Below, in pieces: positions 18,269 to 28,205 of a stretch of DNA of 64,000 nt. The notes below the pieces were generated by a model. The model had not been told where the DNA came from and did no database searches. It worked only from the letters and a program-made list of their open reading frames with translations. Source of the stretch: VAZQ01 sp963725185 (GTDB lineage Bacteria > Pseudomonadota > Alphaproteobacteria > Rhizobiales > Xanthobacteraceae). Each line of letters starts with the position of its first letter. The first letter of the stretch is position 1. The position numbers and the translations under genes were made by a program. The stretch lies in the NCBI GenBank assembly GCA_963725185.1, contig CAVRXO010000006.1, positions 1,674,001-1,738,000 on the forward strand, read 5' to 3'.

Positions 18269-21200
18269 ATGAGTTCAGCCGCCCTGTTTCATCCCGCCGT
18301 TGCCGCATGGTTTGATCAAACATTCGCGGCGCCGACTGCCGCGCAGGCGCAGGCATGGCCGGCCATCCGCAAGGGTCGCCATGTCCTGATCGCCGCGCCG
18401 ACCGGCTCCGGCAAGACGCTGGCCGCTTTCATGGCGGCGATCGACGCGCTGGTGCGGCAGGGCGTGCAGGGCACGCTGCGCGACGAGACGCAGATCGTCT
18501 ATGTGTCGCCGCTCAAGGCCCTGTCGAACGATATCCAGCGGAACCTGGAAGCGCCGCTGGCGGGCATTCGCGCGACCTTGCGGGCGCAAGGCTTGCCGGA
18601 TGTCGATATCCGCACCTGGGTGCGGACCGGCGATACGCCGGCGGGCGAACGCGAGCGCATGCGCCGTCGGCCGCCCCACATCGTCGTCACCACGCCGGAA
18701 TCGCTCTACATCCTGCTGGGCTCGGAATCCGGGCGAGCCATGCTGGCGACGACCCGGACCGTGATCGTCGACGAGATTCATGCCGTGGCGCCCAACAAAC
18801 GCGGGACGCACCTCGCCCTCTCGCTCGAACGGCTGGCGTCGCTGTGCGGAAATCGGCTGCTTCGGATCGGCCTCTCGGCGACCCAGAAACCGGTCGAGAC
18901 CGTCGCGCGCTTCCTGGTCGGCGGCGCCGACGGCGCGGATAGACCTGCCTGCAAGATCGTCGATATCGGCCACAGCCGCCGGCGCGATCTCGCGCTCGAG
19001 ATTCCAGGATCACCGCTCGAAGCCGTGATGTCGGCGGAGGTGTGGGAACAGATCTATCAAAGGCTCACCGGGCTGATCGAGGATCATCGCACCACATTGG
19101 TGTTCGTGAACACACGCCGGCTGGCCGAGCGGGTGACCCGGCATCTTTCCGATCGGCTCGGGGCCGACAAGGTCACCGCCCATCATGGCAGCCTCGCCAA
19201 GGAGCAGCGGTTCGATGCCGAGCAGCGCCTCAAGAGCGGCAGCCTGAAGGCCCTGGTGGCAACCGCCTCGCTCGAGCTCGGCATCGATATCGGCGACGTG
19301 GACCTGGTCTGCCAGCTCGGCTCGCCGCGTTCCATCGCGAGTTTTCTGCAACGGGTCGGCCGCTCGGGACATGCGATCGAGGGCGTACCCAAGGGCCGGC
19401 TGTTTCCGCTGTCGCGCGACGAGCTGGTGGAGTGCGCGGCGCTCATCGACAGCGTCCGCCGCGGCGAGCTCGACCGGCTTGCCCTGCAGGAGCAACCGCT
19501 CGACGTCCTGGCGCAGCAGATCGTCGCCGAGGTGGCGGCACGCGAATGGAACGAGGACGAGCTCTATGCGCTGGTGCGCAATGCCTGGCCGTATCGCGCA
19601 TTGGGGCGGGAGGATTTCGCGGCCGTGGTGGGCATGCTGGCGGAGGGATTCAGCACGCGGCGCGGCCGGCGCGGCGCGCTCATCCATTACGATGGCGTCA
19701 ATCGCGTGCTGCGCGGCCGCCGTGGCGCGCGCCTCACCGCGCTGACCGCCGGCGGCACGATCCCGGACAACGCCGATTATCAGGTGCTGCTGGAGCCGGA
19801 GAACCATTTCGTCGGCACCGTGAACGAGGATTTGGCCGTCGAGAGCCTGGCCGGCGATATCTTCCAGCTCGGCAACAAGAGCTATCGCATCATGCGCGTC
19901 GAGCGTGGCGTGGTCCGCGTCGAAGACGCCCATGGCATGGCGCCGACCATTCCGTTCTGGCTGGGCGAAGCGCCCGCTCGCAGCGCGGAATTATCCGTCT
20001 CGGTAGCGCGGTTGCGGACCGAAATCAGCGCGCGGCTGCGGCAGGACGCCTCCGGCGAAACCGCCTTGCCTTGGCTTGTGGATGTGGTCGGCATCGCCGA
20101 GCCGGCGGCCCGGCAGCTCATCGATTATTTGCGTGCGGCCCAGGCGGCTTTCGGTTGCCTGCCGACCCAGGACACGATCGTGCTCGAGCGGTTCTTCGAC
20201 GAGGCCGGCGGCATGCAGCTGGTGATCCATTCGCCCTATGGTGGCCGGATCAACCGGGCCTGGGGTTTGGCGCTGCGCAAGCGCTTCTGCCGCAAGTTCA
20301 ATTTCGAGCTGCAGGCGGCGGCGACCGAGGACAGCATCGTTCTCTCGCTGACGACCGCGCACAGCTTCCAGCTCGAGGAGGTTGCGCGCTACCTGCATTC
20401 GAAATCAGTCCGGCCGCTGCTGATCCAGGCACTGCTCGATGCGCCCATGTTCAACACGCGTTGGCGCTGGGTGATCGGCGTTGCGCTGGCGCTGCCGCGT
20501 TTCCGCGGCGGCCGCAAGGTGCCGCCCCAGCTGGCCCGCATGGGTGCCGAGGATCTGATCGCCGCCGTATTTCCCGACCAGATCGCCTGCGCCGAGAACC
20601 TTCCGGGCGAACGCGAGATCCCCGATCATCCGCTGGTACGCCAAGCCATCGGCGACTGCCTGAACGAGGCCATGGACGTCGCGGGCCTCGAACGATTGCT
20701 GGCGCGAATGGAGTCCGGCGACGTTCGCATCGTCTGCTGCGATTTGACCGAGCCTTCCCCGCTGGCGCTCGAAGTGCTGTCGGCGCGGCCTTACGCGTAT
20801 CTGGACGACGCGCCGCTGGAAGAGCGCCGCACCCAGGCGGTGATGAGCCGGCGCTGGCTCTCGCCCGAGACTGCGGCCGACTTGGACAGGCTCGACGCGG
20901 ATGCGATAGCGCGGGTGCGGGCGGAAGCCTGGCCCGACGCCGCCAATCCCGACGAGCTGCACGACGCGCTGCTCTGGCTCGGTTTTCTCAGTCTCCCGGA
21001 AGCCTTCGCACAACCCGGCTGGAACGACTGGTTGGCGGAGCTGGGGCGGCAGAACCGCGTGGCGCGGCTCGATCCGCCGGGTGCTTCGTTCTGGGTTGCG
21101 GCGGAGCGCCTGCCGCAGTTCCAAGCGGTCTGGCCGGCGTTGCAACCGGCACCCACCGTCGCGGTGCCGCCCGCCTATGCGGCGCGGAACTGGTCGCGCG

Positions 21201-22741
21201 AGGAGGCTTTGGTCGAAATCCTGCGCGGCCGGCTCGAGGGACAGGGTCCTGTTGCGCAGGACGCGCTTGCCGCCGCGCTCGGTCTGCCGGCGGGGGACGT
21301 TGCGGGCGCTTTGGCGGCGCTGGAGGCGGAAGGCTTCGCCATGCGCGGCCGATTCACGCCGGGAACGAATGCCGAGGAGTGGTGCGAGCGACGCCTGCTG
21401 GCGCGCGTCAACGCCTATACGGTCAAGCGGCTGCGGGCGGAGATCGAGCCGGTGGCGGCGCGCGATTTCCTGCGCTTCCTGTTGGCCTGGCAGCGCGTCA
21501 CCCCGGAGGCGCGGATGGAAGGGCCGGCGGCGCTCGAGACCATCGTGCAGCAGCTCGAAGGCTTCCAGGCGCCGGCCGCGGCCTGGGAGAGCGAGATCCT
21601 GCCGGCGCGGCTCGCCGCCTACCAGCCGCATTGGCTCGATGAGCGCTGCTTGGCCGGCCAATTCGCCTGGACGCGAATGCGGCCTCGCAACGGCGGCGCC
21701 GGCCGGGCGGCGCCCGTGCGCACGACGCCGATAGCGCTGGTGGCGCGCCGCCATGCCGCCCTGTGGGGTGCGGTTTCGCCGCCGGCGGACGTCACCTCCA
21801 TCAGTCCGCGCGCGCAAGCGGTTGCGGATCATATTCGCCAACACGGCGCATCGTTCTTCGATGAGCTCGTCGACGGCACCGGCCTGTTGCGCTCGCAGGT
21901 CGAGGAGGCGCTGGGCGAGCTGGTGGGTGCCGGCCTCGTCAACGCGGACAGCTTCGGCGGATTGCGCGCGCTACTCGTGCCGGCCCGGGAACGTGGCTCC
22001 GCCGCGCGTCCCCGCCGCCGCTCCACCCCTGGCATGGAAGCCGCAGGGCGGTGGGCACTGATCGGCCGCGCGCGTGCCGCAGCGCCCGCACCGCTTGCGT
22101 CTTCCAAGGCGCTTGAGGATGCGGCGATCGAGCACGTCGCGCGCGCCCTGTTGCAGCGCTACGGCGTCGTGTTCTGGCGTCTTCTGGAGCGCGAGGCCTC
22201 TTGGCTCCCGGCATGGCGCGATCTGCTGCGCGTCTATCGCCGGCTCGAAAGTCGCGGCGAAGTCCGCGGCGGGCGTTTCGTTGCCGGGTTCTCCGGCGAG
22301 CAATATGCCTTGCCGGAGGCCGTGGCGGCGTTGCGGAGCATTCGGCGGCAGCCCGATTCCGGCGCCTGCGTCTCACTGTCGGCGGCCGATCCGCTCAATC
22401 TCGTGGGAATACTGACGCCCGGCGCGAGGCTCCCTGCGCTCACCGGCAACCGGATCTTGTACCGCGACGGGCTTGCGGTGGCGGTGCTGTCGGCGGGCGA
22501 GGTGCAGTTTCTCCAAGAGCTCGATGCTGCCGGCGAATGGGCCGCCCGCAAGGCATTGCTGCGTGCCTGGCCCGTCGCGAAGATTCCTCCCGACCAGATC
22601 CGTGGCCGCCGGGGCGAGCCGCCGGGCGCTACCCAACCGGGTCCGGCGCCAGCCAGGACCGAAGCAGGGCATCGGCCGCCGCCACGACCGCGGGTTCAGG
22701 ACGCCAAGGCCCGCTTGGCCAGAGCTCGCGCGCGGCGGTGA
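18269..22741 (+). CDS. lhr: ATP-dependent helicase Lhr, long form
   Basis: Lhr is a large superfamily-2 3'-5' DNA helicase linked to DNA repair. The 1490-residue protein has Walker A APTGSGKTLAAF (near residues 41-52), DEIH in the Walker B box (TVIVDEIHAVAPNKRG) and the helicase-C motif VGRSGHA. A long Lhr-core winged-helix region and C-terminal extension follow, so it is the E. coli-like long form and not the ligase-associated short form of about 850 residues. ATG at 18269 starts the family similarity. The final 35 or so residues are Arg/Pro-rich and run 113 bases into the opposite gene; a late frameshift may have removed the true stop. No indel is visible in the first 4.3 kb. Confidence 0.93.
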   Translation: MSSAALFHPAVAAWFDQTFAAPTAAQAQAWPAIRKGRHVLIAAPTGSGKTLAAFMAAIDALVRQGVQGTLRDETQIVYVSPLKALSNDIQRNLEAPLAGIRATLRAQGLPDVDIRTWVRTGDTPAGERERMRRRPPHIVVTTPESLYILLGSESGRAMLATTRTVIVDEIHAVAPNKRGTHLALSLERLASLCGNRLLRIGLSATQKPVETVARFLVGGADGADRPACKIVDIGHSRRRDLALEIPGSPLEAVMSAEVWEQIYQRLTGLIEDHRTTLVFVNTRRLAERVTRHLSDRLGADKVTAHHGSLAKEQRFDAEQRLKSGSLKALVATASLELGIDIGDVDLVCQLGSPRSIASFLQRVGRSGHAIEGVPKGRLFPLSRDELVECAALIDSVRRGELDRLALQEQPLDVLAQQIVAEVAAREWNEDELYALVRNAWPYRALGREDFAAVVGMLAEGFSTRRGRRGALIHYDGVNRVLRGRRGARLTALTAGGTIPDNADYQVLLEPENHFVGTVNEDLAVESLAGDIFQLGNKSYRIMRVERGVVRVEDAHGMAPTIPFWLGEAPARSAELSVSVARLRTEISARLRQDASGETALPWLVDVVGIAEPAARQLIDYLRAAQAAFGCLPTQDTIVLERFFDEAGGMQLVIHSPYGGRINRAWGLALRKRFCRKFNFELQAAATEDSIVLSLTTAHSFQLEEVARYLHSKSVRPLLIQALLDAPMFNTRWRWVIGVALALPRFRGGRKVPPQLARMGAEDLIAAVFPDQIACAENLPGEREIPDHPLVRQAIGDCLNEAMDVAGLERLLARMESGDVRIVCCDLTEPSPLALEVLSARPYAYLDDAPLEERRTQAVMSRRWLSPETAADLDRLDADAIARVRAEAWPDAANPDELHDALLWLGFLSLPEAFAQPGWNDWLAELGRQNRVARLDPPGASFWVAAERLPQFQAVWPALQPAPTVAVPPAYAARNWSREEALVEILRGRLEGQGPVAQDALAAALGLPAGDVAGALAALEAEGFAMRGRFTPGTNAEEWCERRLLARVNAYTVKRLRAEIEPVAARDFLRFLLAWQRVTPEARMEGPAALETIVQQLEGFQAPAAAWESEILPARLAAYQPHWLDERCLAGQFAWTRMRPRNGGAGRAAPVRTTPIALVARRHAALWGAVSPPADVTSISPRAQAVADHIRQHGASFFDELVDGTGLLRSQVEEALGELVGAGLVNADSFGGLRALLVPARERGSAARPRRRSTPGMEAAGRWALIGRARAAAPAPLASSKALEDAAIEHVARALLQRYGVVFWRLLEREASWLPAWRDLLRVYRRLESRGEVRGGRFVAGFSGEQYALPEAVAALRSIRRQPDSGACVSLSAADPLNLVGILTPGARLPALTGNRILYRDGLAVAVLSAGEVQFLQELDAAGEWAARKALLRAWPVAKIPPDQIRGRRGEPPGATQPGPAPARTEAGHRPPPRPRVQDAKARLARARARR

Positions 22742-23447
22742 ATTCCGAATCGATGAGCGTTGCGATGGCGTTCGGAAGCGCGCCTTTTCCGAGCTCGCGA
22801 GACGCGGCCTTGCGTACCAACAGGTCGTCCACGACCTCGAGAACCATTGGCGGCAGGTCGCTCTGCGCCACCAAGGTCGGAAAGTGCATCGGCGCGACCG
22901 CTTCGCCGGCATGCATTCTGAGCCAGCGCAGCGCCAGCGCTGGCCGCAGCGCATAGAACAACTTCTTGATCTCGATCGCGCGCAAATCGGCGAAATATGT
23001 CCGGCGTTGACGCTCGCCCAGGTGCAGATAGTGCCGAGCGATCGCCGAGGCGCGGACCGCATGGCGTGCCAGCTCGAGGCACTCCTGGCGAAACCTCTGG
23101 TCGCCCGCATAGACGAAAGGAGAGGTGAGCCACTCGATCACGACTGCGTTGCCTTTGAGCAAGAGCCGCAGTGCCTTGGCGAGGTCCCAGCCGTTGACGT
23201 CGAGCATCCCCTCGATCGGAAACTCGATGACGTCGCGCGGCGCATAGAGCCTCAGGTAATCGTTCGGGCCCCGGGCATAGATGAAGCGGCAGTCGTAATC
23301 GCTGTCCGGGGAGGGAAAGCCCCAGGCGCGGCTGCCGCTTTCGACCGCCAGCAGGACGACCGCGCTCTCGCGCTCGGCGACCAAGCGCAGCCTTGCGTCG
23401 ATGGCGGCGACGATCTGCGGATCGAAGCCCGGCCCGAGCGCGCGCAA
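22629..23447 (-). CDS. Predicted nucleotidyltransferase
   Basis: This 272-residue protein of the pol-beta-like nucleotidyltransferase superfamily has the active-site motif VESGSRAWGFPSPDSDYDCR (near residues 35-54): G-S-R-A-W with the two metal-binding acidic residues in D-x-D, as in the YcgL/DUF4269-like enzymes. The C-terminal half is helical (LARHAVRASAIARHYLHL; RAIEIKKLFYALRPALALRW). The substrate is unknown. The likely start is TTG at 23447, four bases after the sdhB stop, with AAGG about 10 bases upstream; no ATG fits. It is cotranscribed with sdhCDAB by position, though a functional link is not implied, and it converges on lhr. Confidence 0.78.
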   Translation of the reverse strand: MRALGPGFDPQIVAAIDARLRLVAERESAVVLLAVESGSRAWGFPSPDSDYDCRFIYARGPNDYLRLYAPRDVIEFPIEGMLDVNGWDLAKALRLLLKGNAVVIEWLTSPFVYAGDQRFRQECLELARHAVRASAIARHYLHLGERQRRTYFADLRAIEIKKLFYALRPALALRWLRMHAGEAVAPMHFPTLVAQSDLPPMVLEVVDDLLVRKAASRELGKGALPNAIATLIDSEFTAARELWPSGPWRPEPAVVAAADALLRSWLAPDPVG

Positions 23448-23451
23448 CCGC

Positions 23452-24230
23452 TCAAACCTTGCGCTCGACCATCGACCGCTTGATCTCGGCGATCGCCTCG
23501 GCGGGATTGAGGTCCTTGGGGCAGACCTGGGCGCAGTTCATGATGGTGTGGCAGCGGTAGAGCCTGAACGGATCCTCGAGATCGTCGAGCCGCTCGCCGG
23601 TCGCCTCGTCGCGGCTGTCGACGAGCCAGCGGTGGGCCTGCAGCAGCGCGGCCGGGCCCAGAAAGCGCTCGCTGTTCCACCAGTAGCTCGGGCACGAGGT
23701 CGAGCAGCAGGCGCACAGGATGCACTCGTAGAGGCCGTCGAGCTTGGCGCGATCCTCGTGGCTCTGGCGCCATTCCTTCTCCGGCACCGGCGAGACGGTG
23801 TGCAGCCACGGCTCGATCGAGGCGTACTGGGCGTAGAAGAGGGTGAGGTCGGGCACCAGGTCCTTGACCACCGGCTGGTGCGGCAGCGGATAGATCTTCA
23901 CGGCGCCCTTGATGTCGCCCAGTCCTTGGTGCAGGCCAGCGTGTTGCGGCCGTCGATGTTCATGGCGCAGGAGCCGCACACGCCCTCGCGGCACGAGCGG
24001 CGGAAGGTCAGCGTCGGATCGATGGTGTTCTTGATGTGGATCAGCGCGTCCAGCACCATCGGCCCGCAATCGCCGGAGTCGACGTCATAGGTGTCGAGCC
24101 GCGGGTTCTTTCCGTCGTCCGGGTTCCAGCGATAGATGTGGAACTCGCGCACTTCCTTGGCGCCGGTCGGATCCGCCCAGATCTTGCCTTCGGTGACCTT
24201 GGAGTTCTTGGGAAGGGTGAGCTGGACCAT
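23452..24230 (-). CDS. sdhB: Succinate dehydrogenase iron-sulfur subunit (one frameshift)
   Basis: SdhB carries electrons from the flavoprotein to the membrane quinone site of complex II. The plant-type [2Fe-2S] motif is present (CREGVCGSCAMNIDG), as are the two ferredoxin-type clusters (CILCACCSTSCPSYWW and CHTIMNCAQVCPKDLNP). The frame breaks near 23922 within CTKD: adding one missing G (plus strand) restores CTKDLGDIKGAVKIYPLP. Corrected length is about 259 residues. It starts at ATG 24230, and unusually a palindromic repeat separates it from sdhA. The break is most likely a sequencing deletion. Confidence 0.93.
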
Positions 24231-24262
24231 GGACCGTTTCCTTGGAGTGAGCCGGCTTTGCC

Positions 24263-24335
24263 GTAGCCCGGATGAAGCTCTTGCGTAATCCGGGACCGCC
24301 CTTCCCCGCATTGCGCGGCGCTCCATGCGGGCTAC
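24263..24335. repeat. Intergenic palindrome, GTAGCCCGGATGG family (copy 2), inside the sdh operon
   Basis: The left arm is GTAGCCCGGATGAAGC and the right arm GCTCCATGCGGGCTAC, with TTGCGTAATCCGGGA and CCCCGCATTGCG forming the inner stem. It occupies almost all of the 110-base gap between the sdhA stop (24341) and the sdhB start (24230), so the operon mRNA carries a long hairpin between two subunits of one complex. Confidence 0.8.
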
Positions 24336-24340
24336 CAGAC

Positions 24341-26213
24341 CTAATAGACCCGCGCCTTCGGCTCGATGTAGCTCACGTCGTTGGTCAGCGTGTAGGTGTG
24401 CACCGGCCGGTAGTCGATCTTCACCTCGCCGCCGGCGTCGAGCCAGGCCAGCGTGTGCTTCATCCAGTTCTTGTCGTCGCGGTTCGGGATAGTCCTCGCG
24501 CGCATGGGCGCCGCGGCTTTCGGTGCGGTTGAGCGCCGAATGGACCGTCACCACCGCCTGGGCGATCAGGTTGTCGAACTCGAGCGTCTCGATCAGGTCG
24601 GTGTTCCAGATCAGCGAGCGGTCGGAGACCTTGATGTCGGCGACCGCCGCATGGATGTCGTGGATGAGCTTGACGCCTTCGGCCAGCATCTCGCCGGTGC
24701 GGAACACGGCGCAGTTCTTCTGCATCACCTTCTGCATCTCGAGCCGCAGCTCCGCGGTCGGCGTCGCGCCGGCGGCGTGGCGGAACCGGTCGAGCCGCGA
24801 CAGCGCCAGCTCGGCCGAATCCTTCGGCAGGTCGGCATGCTTCTCGCCCGGCTCGATCAGCTCGGCGCAGCGCAGCGCCGCGGCGCGTCCGAACACGACG
24901 AGATCGATCAGCGAGTTCGAGCCCAGCCGGTTGGCGCCGTGCACCGAGACGCAGGCCGCCTCGCCGACCGCCATCAGGCCCGGCACCACGAAGTCGTCGT
25001 CGCCGTCCCGCTTGATCACCACTTCGCCGTGATAGTTGGTGGCGATGCCGCCCATGTTGTAGTGCACGGTCGGCAACGACCGGGATCGGCTCGCGGGTCA
25101 CGTCGACGCCGGCGAAGATGCGCGCCGCTTCCGGAGATGCCGGGCAGCCGCTCGTGCAGGATCGCGGGATCGAGATGGTCGAGGTGCAGGAAGATGTGGT
25201 CCTTGAGCTTGCCGACGCCGCGGCCTTCGCGGATCTCGATGGTCATGGCGCGGGAGACCACGTCGCGCGAGGCCAGGTCCTTGGCGGAGGGCGCGTAGCG
25301 CTCCATGAAGCGCTCGCCCTCGGAGTTGGTCAGATAGCCGCCCTCGCCGCGCGCGCCTTCGGTGATCAGGCACGCCGGCGCCGTAGATGCCGGTCGGGTG
25401 GAACTGGACGAACTCCATGTCCTGCGAGCGGCAGGCCGGCGCGCAGCACCATGGCGTTGCCGTCGCCGGTGCAGGTATGCGCCGAGGTGCAGGAGAAGTA
25501 GGCGCGGCCATAGCCGCCGGTGGCCAGGATGGTCATATGGGCGCGGAAGCGGTGGATCGTGCCGTCGTCGAGCTTGCAGCGCGATCACGCCGCGGCAGCG
25601 GCCGCTCGTCCATGATCAGGTCGATGGCGAAGTATTCGATGAAGAACTCGCGCCGAATGCCGCAGCGACTGGCCGTACAGGGTGTGCAGCATGGCGTGGC
25701 CGGTGCGGTCGGCGGCCGCGCAGGTGCGCTGGCGGTGCCCTCGCCGTAATGCGTGGTCATGCCGCCGAACGCGCGCTGGTAGATCTTGCCGTCCTCGGTG
25801 CGCGAGAACGGCACGCCCCAGTGCTCGAGCTCGTAGACGGCCGCCGGCGCGTTGCGGCACAGATATTCGATGGCGTCCTGGTCGCCGAGCCAGTCCGAGC
25901 CCTTGACGGTGTCGTACATGTGCCAGCGCCAGTCGTCCTCGCCCATGTTGCCGAGCGCGGCCGAGATGCCGCCCTGCGCCGCCACGGTATGCGAGCGGGT
26001 CGGAAACACCTTGGTGATGCAGGCGGTCCGCAGGCCGGCCTCGCTGCAGCCCACGACCGCGCGCAGGCCGGAGCCGCCGGCGCCCACCACCACCACGTCG
26101 AAGCTGTGATCCTCGATCGGATAGGCGCGGCCATTGATGCCGGGCGAGGCGCCGCCATTCGCGGAACCTGGAGGCGACGCTCCGTTCGAACCTCCGTTCG
26201 ATCCTTGGGCCAT
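24341..26213 (-). CDS. sdhA: Succinate dehydrogenase flavoprotein subunit (many frameshifts)
   Basis: SdhA oxidises succinate to fumarate using covalent FAD. The FAD-binding VVVGAGGSGLRA, the FAD-attachment region TRSHTVAAQGGISAALGN, the active-site FHPTGIYGAG and HGANRLGSNSLIDL are all present, but spread over at least six frames. Clear junctions lie near 25750, 25380 and 25080 (extra G in GTTGCCGACC), and at 24480, where one extra C shifts DYP to the wrong frame; the right one continues NRDDKNWMKHTL. The end is ARVY-stop at 24341. Corrected length is about 620 residues. The N-terminus has an unusual 30-residue Gly/Asn/Ser-rich leader before DHSFDVVVVG. Start ATG 26213. Confidence 0.9.
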
Positions 26214-26215
26214 GC

Positions 26216-26614
26216 TTAAACTCCGAATACGCCGAACGAGAGCTTGAGAATGCCGTAGGCCGATGCCAGCGCCACGGCGAGAACGAAGAACGTATTCGCC
26301 ATCAGCAGGATGAGCCGTGCCGGCTCGTCATGGACGTAGTCCTCGATGATCACCTGCATTCCGATGCGCATATGAGTGGCCACCGAGATGATGAACAGCA
26401 GCATGATGATGGCGACGAGCGGCGAGCCCAAGATCTGCGCCGCCGCCGCATGATTGCGGCCGAGCAGCGACACCACGATCAGCACGAATGCGATGGTGAG
26501 CGGCACATTGGCGACCGCGGTCAGCCGTTGCAGCCAGAAATGCTCGGTGCCTGATTTGGCGGCGCCAAGCCCGCGCACGCGTGCGAGCGGCGTGCTCATC
26601 TTGCCGGCAACCAT
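26216..26614 (-). CDS. sdhD: Succinate dehydrogenase membrane anchor subunit D
   Basis: SdhD is the small membrane anchor of complex II that helps bind haem b and ubiquinone. The 132-residue product has three hydrophobic segments (near residues 30-50, 60-80 and 105-128) and the conserved SVATHMRIGMQVIIEDYVHDE, with the haem-ligand His and the quinone-site Asp-Tyr. The ATG at 26614 overlaps the sdhC stop by one base (TGATG); a second Met five codons on (MSTPLARVRGLGAAKSG) is an alternative start. It precedes sdhA by two bases. Confidence 0.93.
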   Translation of the reverse strand: MVAGKMSTPLARVRGLGAAKSGTEHFWLQRLTAVANVPLTIAFVLIVVSLLGRNHAAAAQILGSPLVAIIMLLFIISVATHMRIGMQVIIEDYVHDEPARLILLMANTFFVLAVALASAYGILKLSFGVFGV

Positions 26615-27024
26615 CAGTGCGATCCTCCCATGACCAGATAGCCGAGCACCCACAGGACGAGGGTGAGGCTGATCGAGCCGATCAGCGTGGCGAGCGAGAG
26701 CCATTCGCGCTCGCTCGCGCTAAAGCCGTGCCCGGTGTCCCAGATCAGGTGCCGGACGCCGCCCAGCATGTGGTGCAGCAGCGCCCAGGTATATCCGAAC
26801 AGGATAAGGCGGCCGAAGAACGAGCTCATGAAGCCCGCGAAGTTCGCATAGGGATTGGGGCCGGCCGCCGCCGCGATCAGCCACCAGGCCACCAGCAAAG
26901 TACCGAAATAAAGTCCGGCGCCGGTGATCCGATGGGCAATCGACATCGCCATGGGCAACGGCCAGCGGTAGATCATGAGATGCGGCGACAATGGCCGTTC
27001 GACCGGCGCCTTGGTTTCCGCCAT
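26614..27024 (-). CDS. sdhC: Succinate dehydrogenase cytochrome b556 subunit
   Basis: SdhC is the larger membrane anchor of complex II. The 136-residue protein begins with the family signature RPLSPHLMIYRWPLPMAMS, contains SIAHRITGAGLYFG (Ser and Arg of the quinone site) and a second helix with LLHHMLGGVRHLIWDTGHGF, which carries the haem-ligand His. Three hydrophobic helices are present. The start at 27024 is supported by GGAGA 5 bases upstream; the longer frame upstream has no similarity. It is the first gene of sdhCDAB, divergent from the LysR gene; their shared 238-base region holds both promoters. Confidence 0.94.
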   Translation of the reverse strand: MAETKAPVERPLSPHLMIYRWPLPMAMSIAHRITGAGLYFGTLLVAWWLIAAAAGPNPYANFAGFMSSFFGRLILFGYTWALLHHMLGGVRHLIWDTGHGFSASEREWLSLATLIGSISLTLVLWVLGYLVMGGSH

Positions 27025-27262
27025 GTGGTTCTCCAGCTTCGCCTGAACGCGTCGGGCCGGCGCTTTCGCGCCATTGCGCGGACCGTTCCTAAACAATGTC
27101 CGCGCCAGCCGCAATGCACCACCGTTGCCCTGAGCCGAAACGGCGGCCGGGCACGCTTCGTGGCCAACGAAATATGCTGCCTGCCGGCCTCGCGCACAAT
27201 CGGTAATTGACGTAACCTGCGTTCGCCAAACACGAAGGCTAGGCCTGCCCGGCTCGATTGTC

Positions 27263-28150
27263 ATGCGTTTCGACCTCGCCGATCTCAGTCTGTTCCGCCA
27301 CGTGGTCGAGGCCGGCAGCATCACGGCGGGGGCCGCGCGCGCAAACCTCGCGCTGGCGGCCGCCTCCACGCGCATCCGCAACATGGAGGAGGCGCTGGGC
27401 GCCGCGCTGCTGGTGCGCTCCCGCCAGGGCATCGCCCCCACCCAGGCCGGCCGAACGCTGCTCCAGCATGCGCGCGTGATCCTGCGCCAGGCCGAGCGGC
27501 TGCGCGAAGATCTCGGCGCCTATGCGGGCGGCCAGGCCGGTCAGATCAGGCTGCTCTCCAACACCAACGCGCTGACCGAGTTCCTGCCCGAAGCCCTGAG
27601 CTCGTTCCTGGCCGGGCATCCCCAGGTCAGCATCGATCTCGAGGAGCGTTTGAGCGATGAGATCGTCGGCCTGATCGCCGAAGGCGTGGCCGATCTCGGC
27701 ATCGTGGCCGCCACCGTGGATGCCAGCACGCTCGAAACCTATCCGTTCCGCAAGGATCGCTTCGTGCTGGTGGTGGCGCGCGATCATCCGCTCGCCAAGC
27801 GCTCCAAGATCGCGTTCGGCCAGGTGCTGCAGCACGACTTCGTCGGGCTCGACCGGGCGAGCGCGCTGCAGCGCTTCCTCGCCGACAAGGCCGCGCGCTC
27901 GGGCCGCTCGCTACGGCTGCGGGTGCAGCTGCGCAGCTTCGATTCGGTTTGCCGGCTGGTCGAGTGCCATGTCGGCATCGGCATCGTGCCGGAGACCACC
28001 GCCCGGCGGGTGGCCCGCACCATGGCGATCAAGCGAGTAGCGCTGACCGATCCCTGGGCCGAGCGCGAGCTGACCATCTGCATTCGCAGCCTGGACGCGC
28101 TGCCCGTCTATGCCCAGGAGCTGGTCCAGCATCTGCGCGCCGACGGATGA
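27263..28150 (+). CDS. LysR-family transcriptional regulator
   Basis: This 295-residue LysR-type regulator has an N-terminal winged HTH (residues about 5-60: FRHVVEAGSITAGAARANLALAAASTRIRNMEEALGAALL) and a C-terminal type 2 periplasmic-binding-like effector domain (from residue 90). It is divergent from sdhC, so it could regulate the sdh operon, but LysR genes beside sdh are not a known fixed pair and the link is inference only. The HTH lacks the usual Gln-Pro-Ser-Val-Ser core; ANLALAAAST replaces it. Confidence 0.88.
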   Translation: MRFDLADLSLFRHVVEAGSITAGAARANLALAAASTRIRNMEEALGAALLVRSRQGIAPTQAGRTLLQHARVILRQAERLREDLGAYAGGQAGQIRLLSNTNALTEFLPEALSSFLAGHPQVSIDLEERLSDEIVGLIAEGVADLGIVAATVDASTLETYPFRKDRFVLVVARDHPLAKRSKIAFGQVLQHDFVGLDRASALQRFLADKAARSGRSLRLRVQLRSFDSVCRLVECHVGIGIVPETTARRVARTMAIKRVALTDPWAERELTICIRSLDALPVYAQELVQHLRADG

Positions 28151-28205
28151 GCATCTGGCGCGTCTTGGCGCTGCACTCGACGCGATGGCCTGATCCCGCC
28201 GCGCT

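Noticed and set aside
19042..21642. 866-codon plus-strand frame inside lhr
   Set aside because: It is another frame of lhr with shadow composition. The lhr frame itself carries the helicase motifs.
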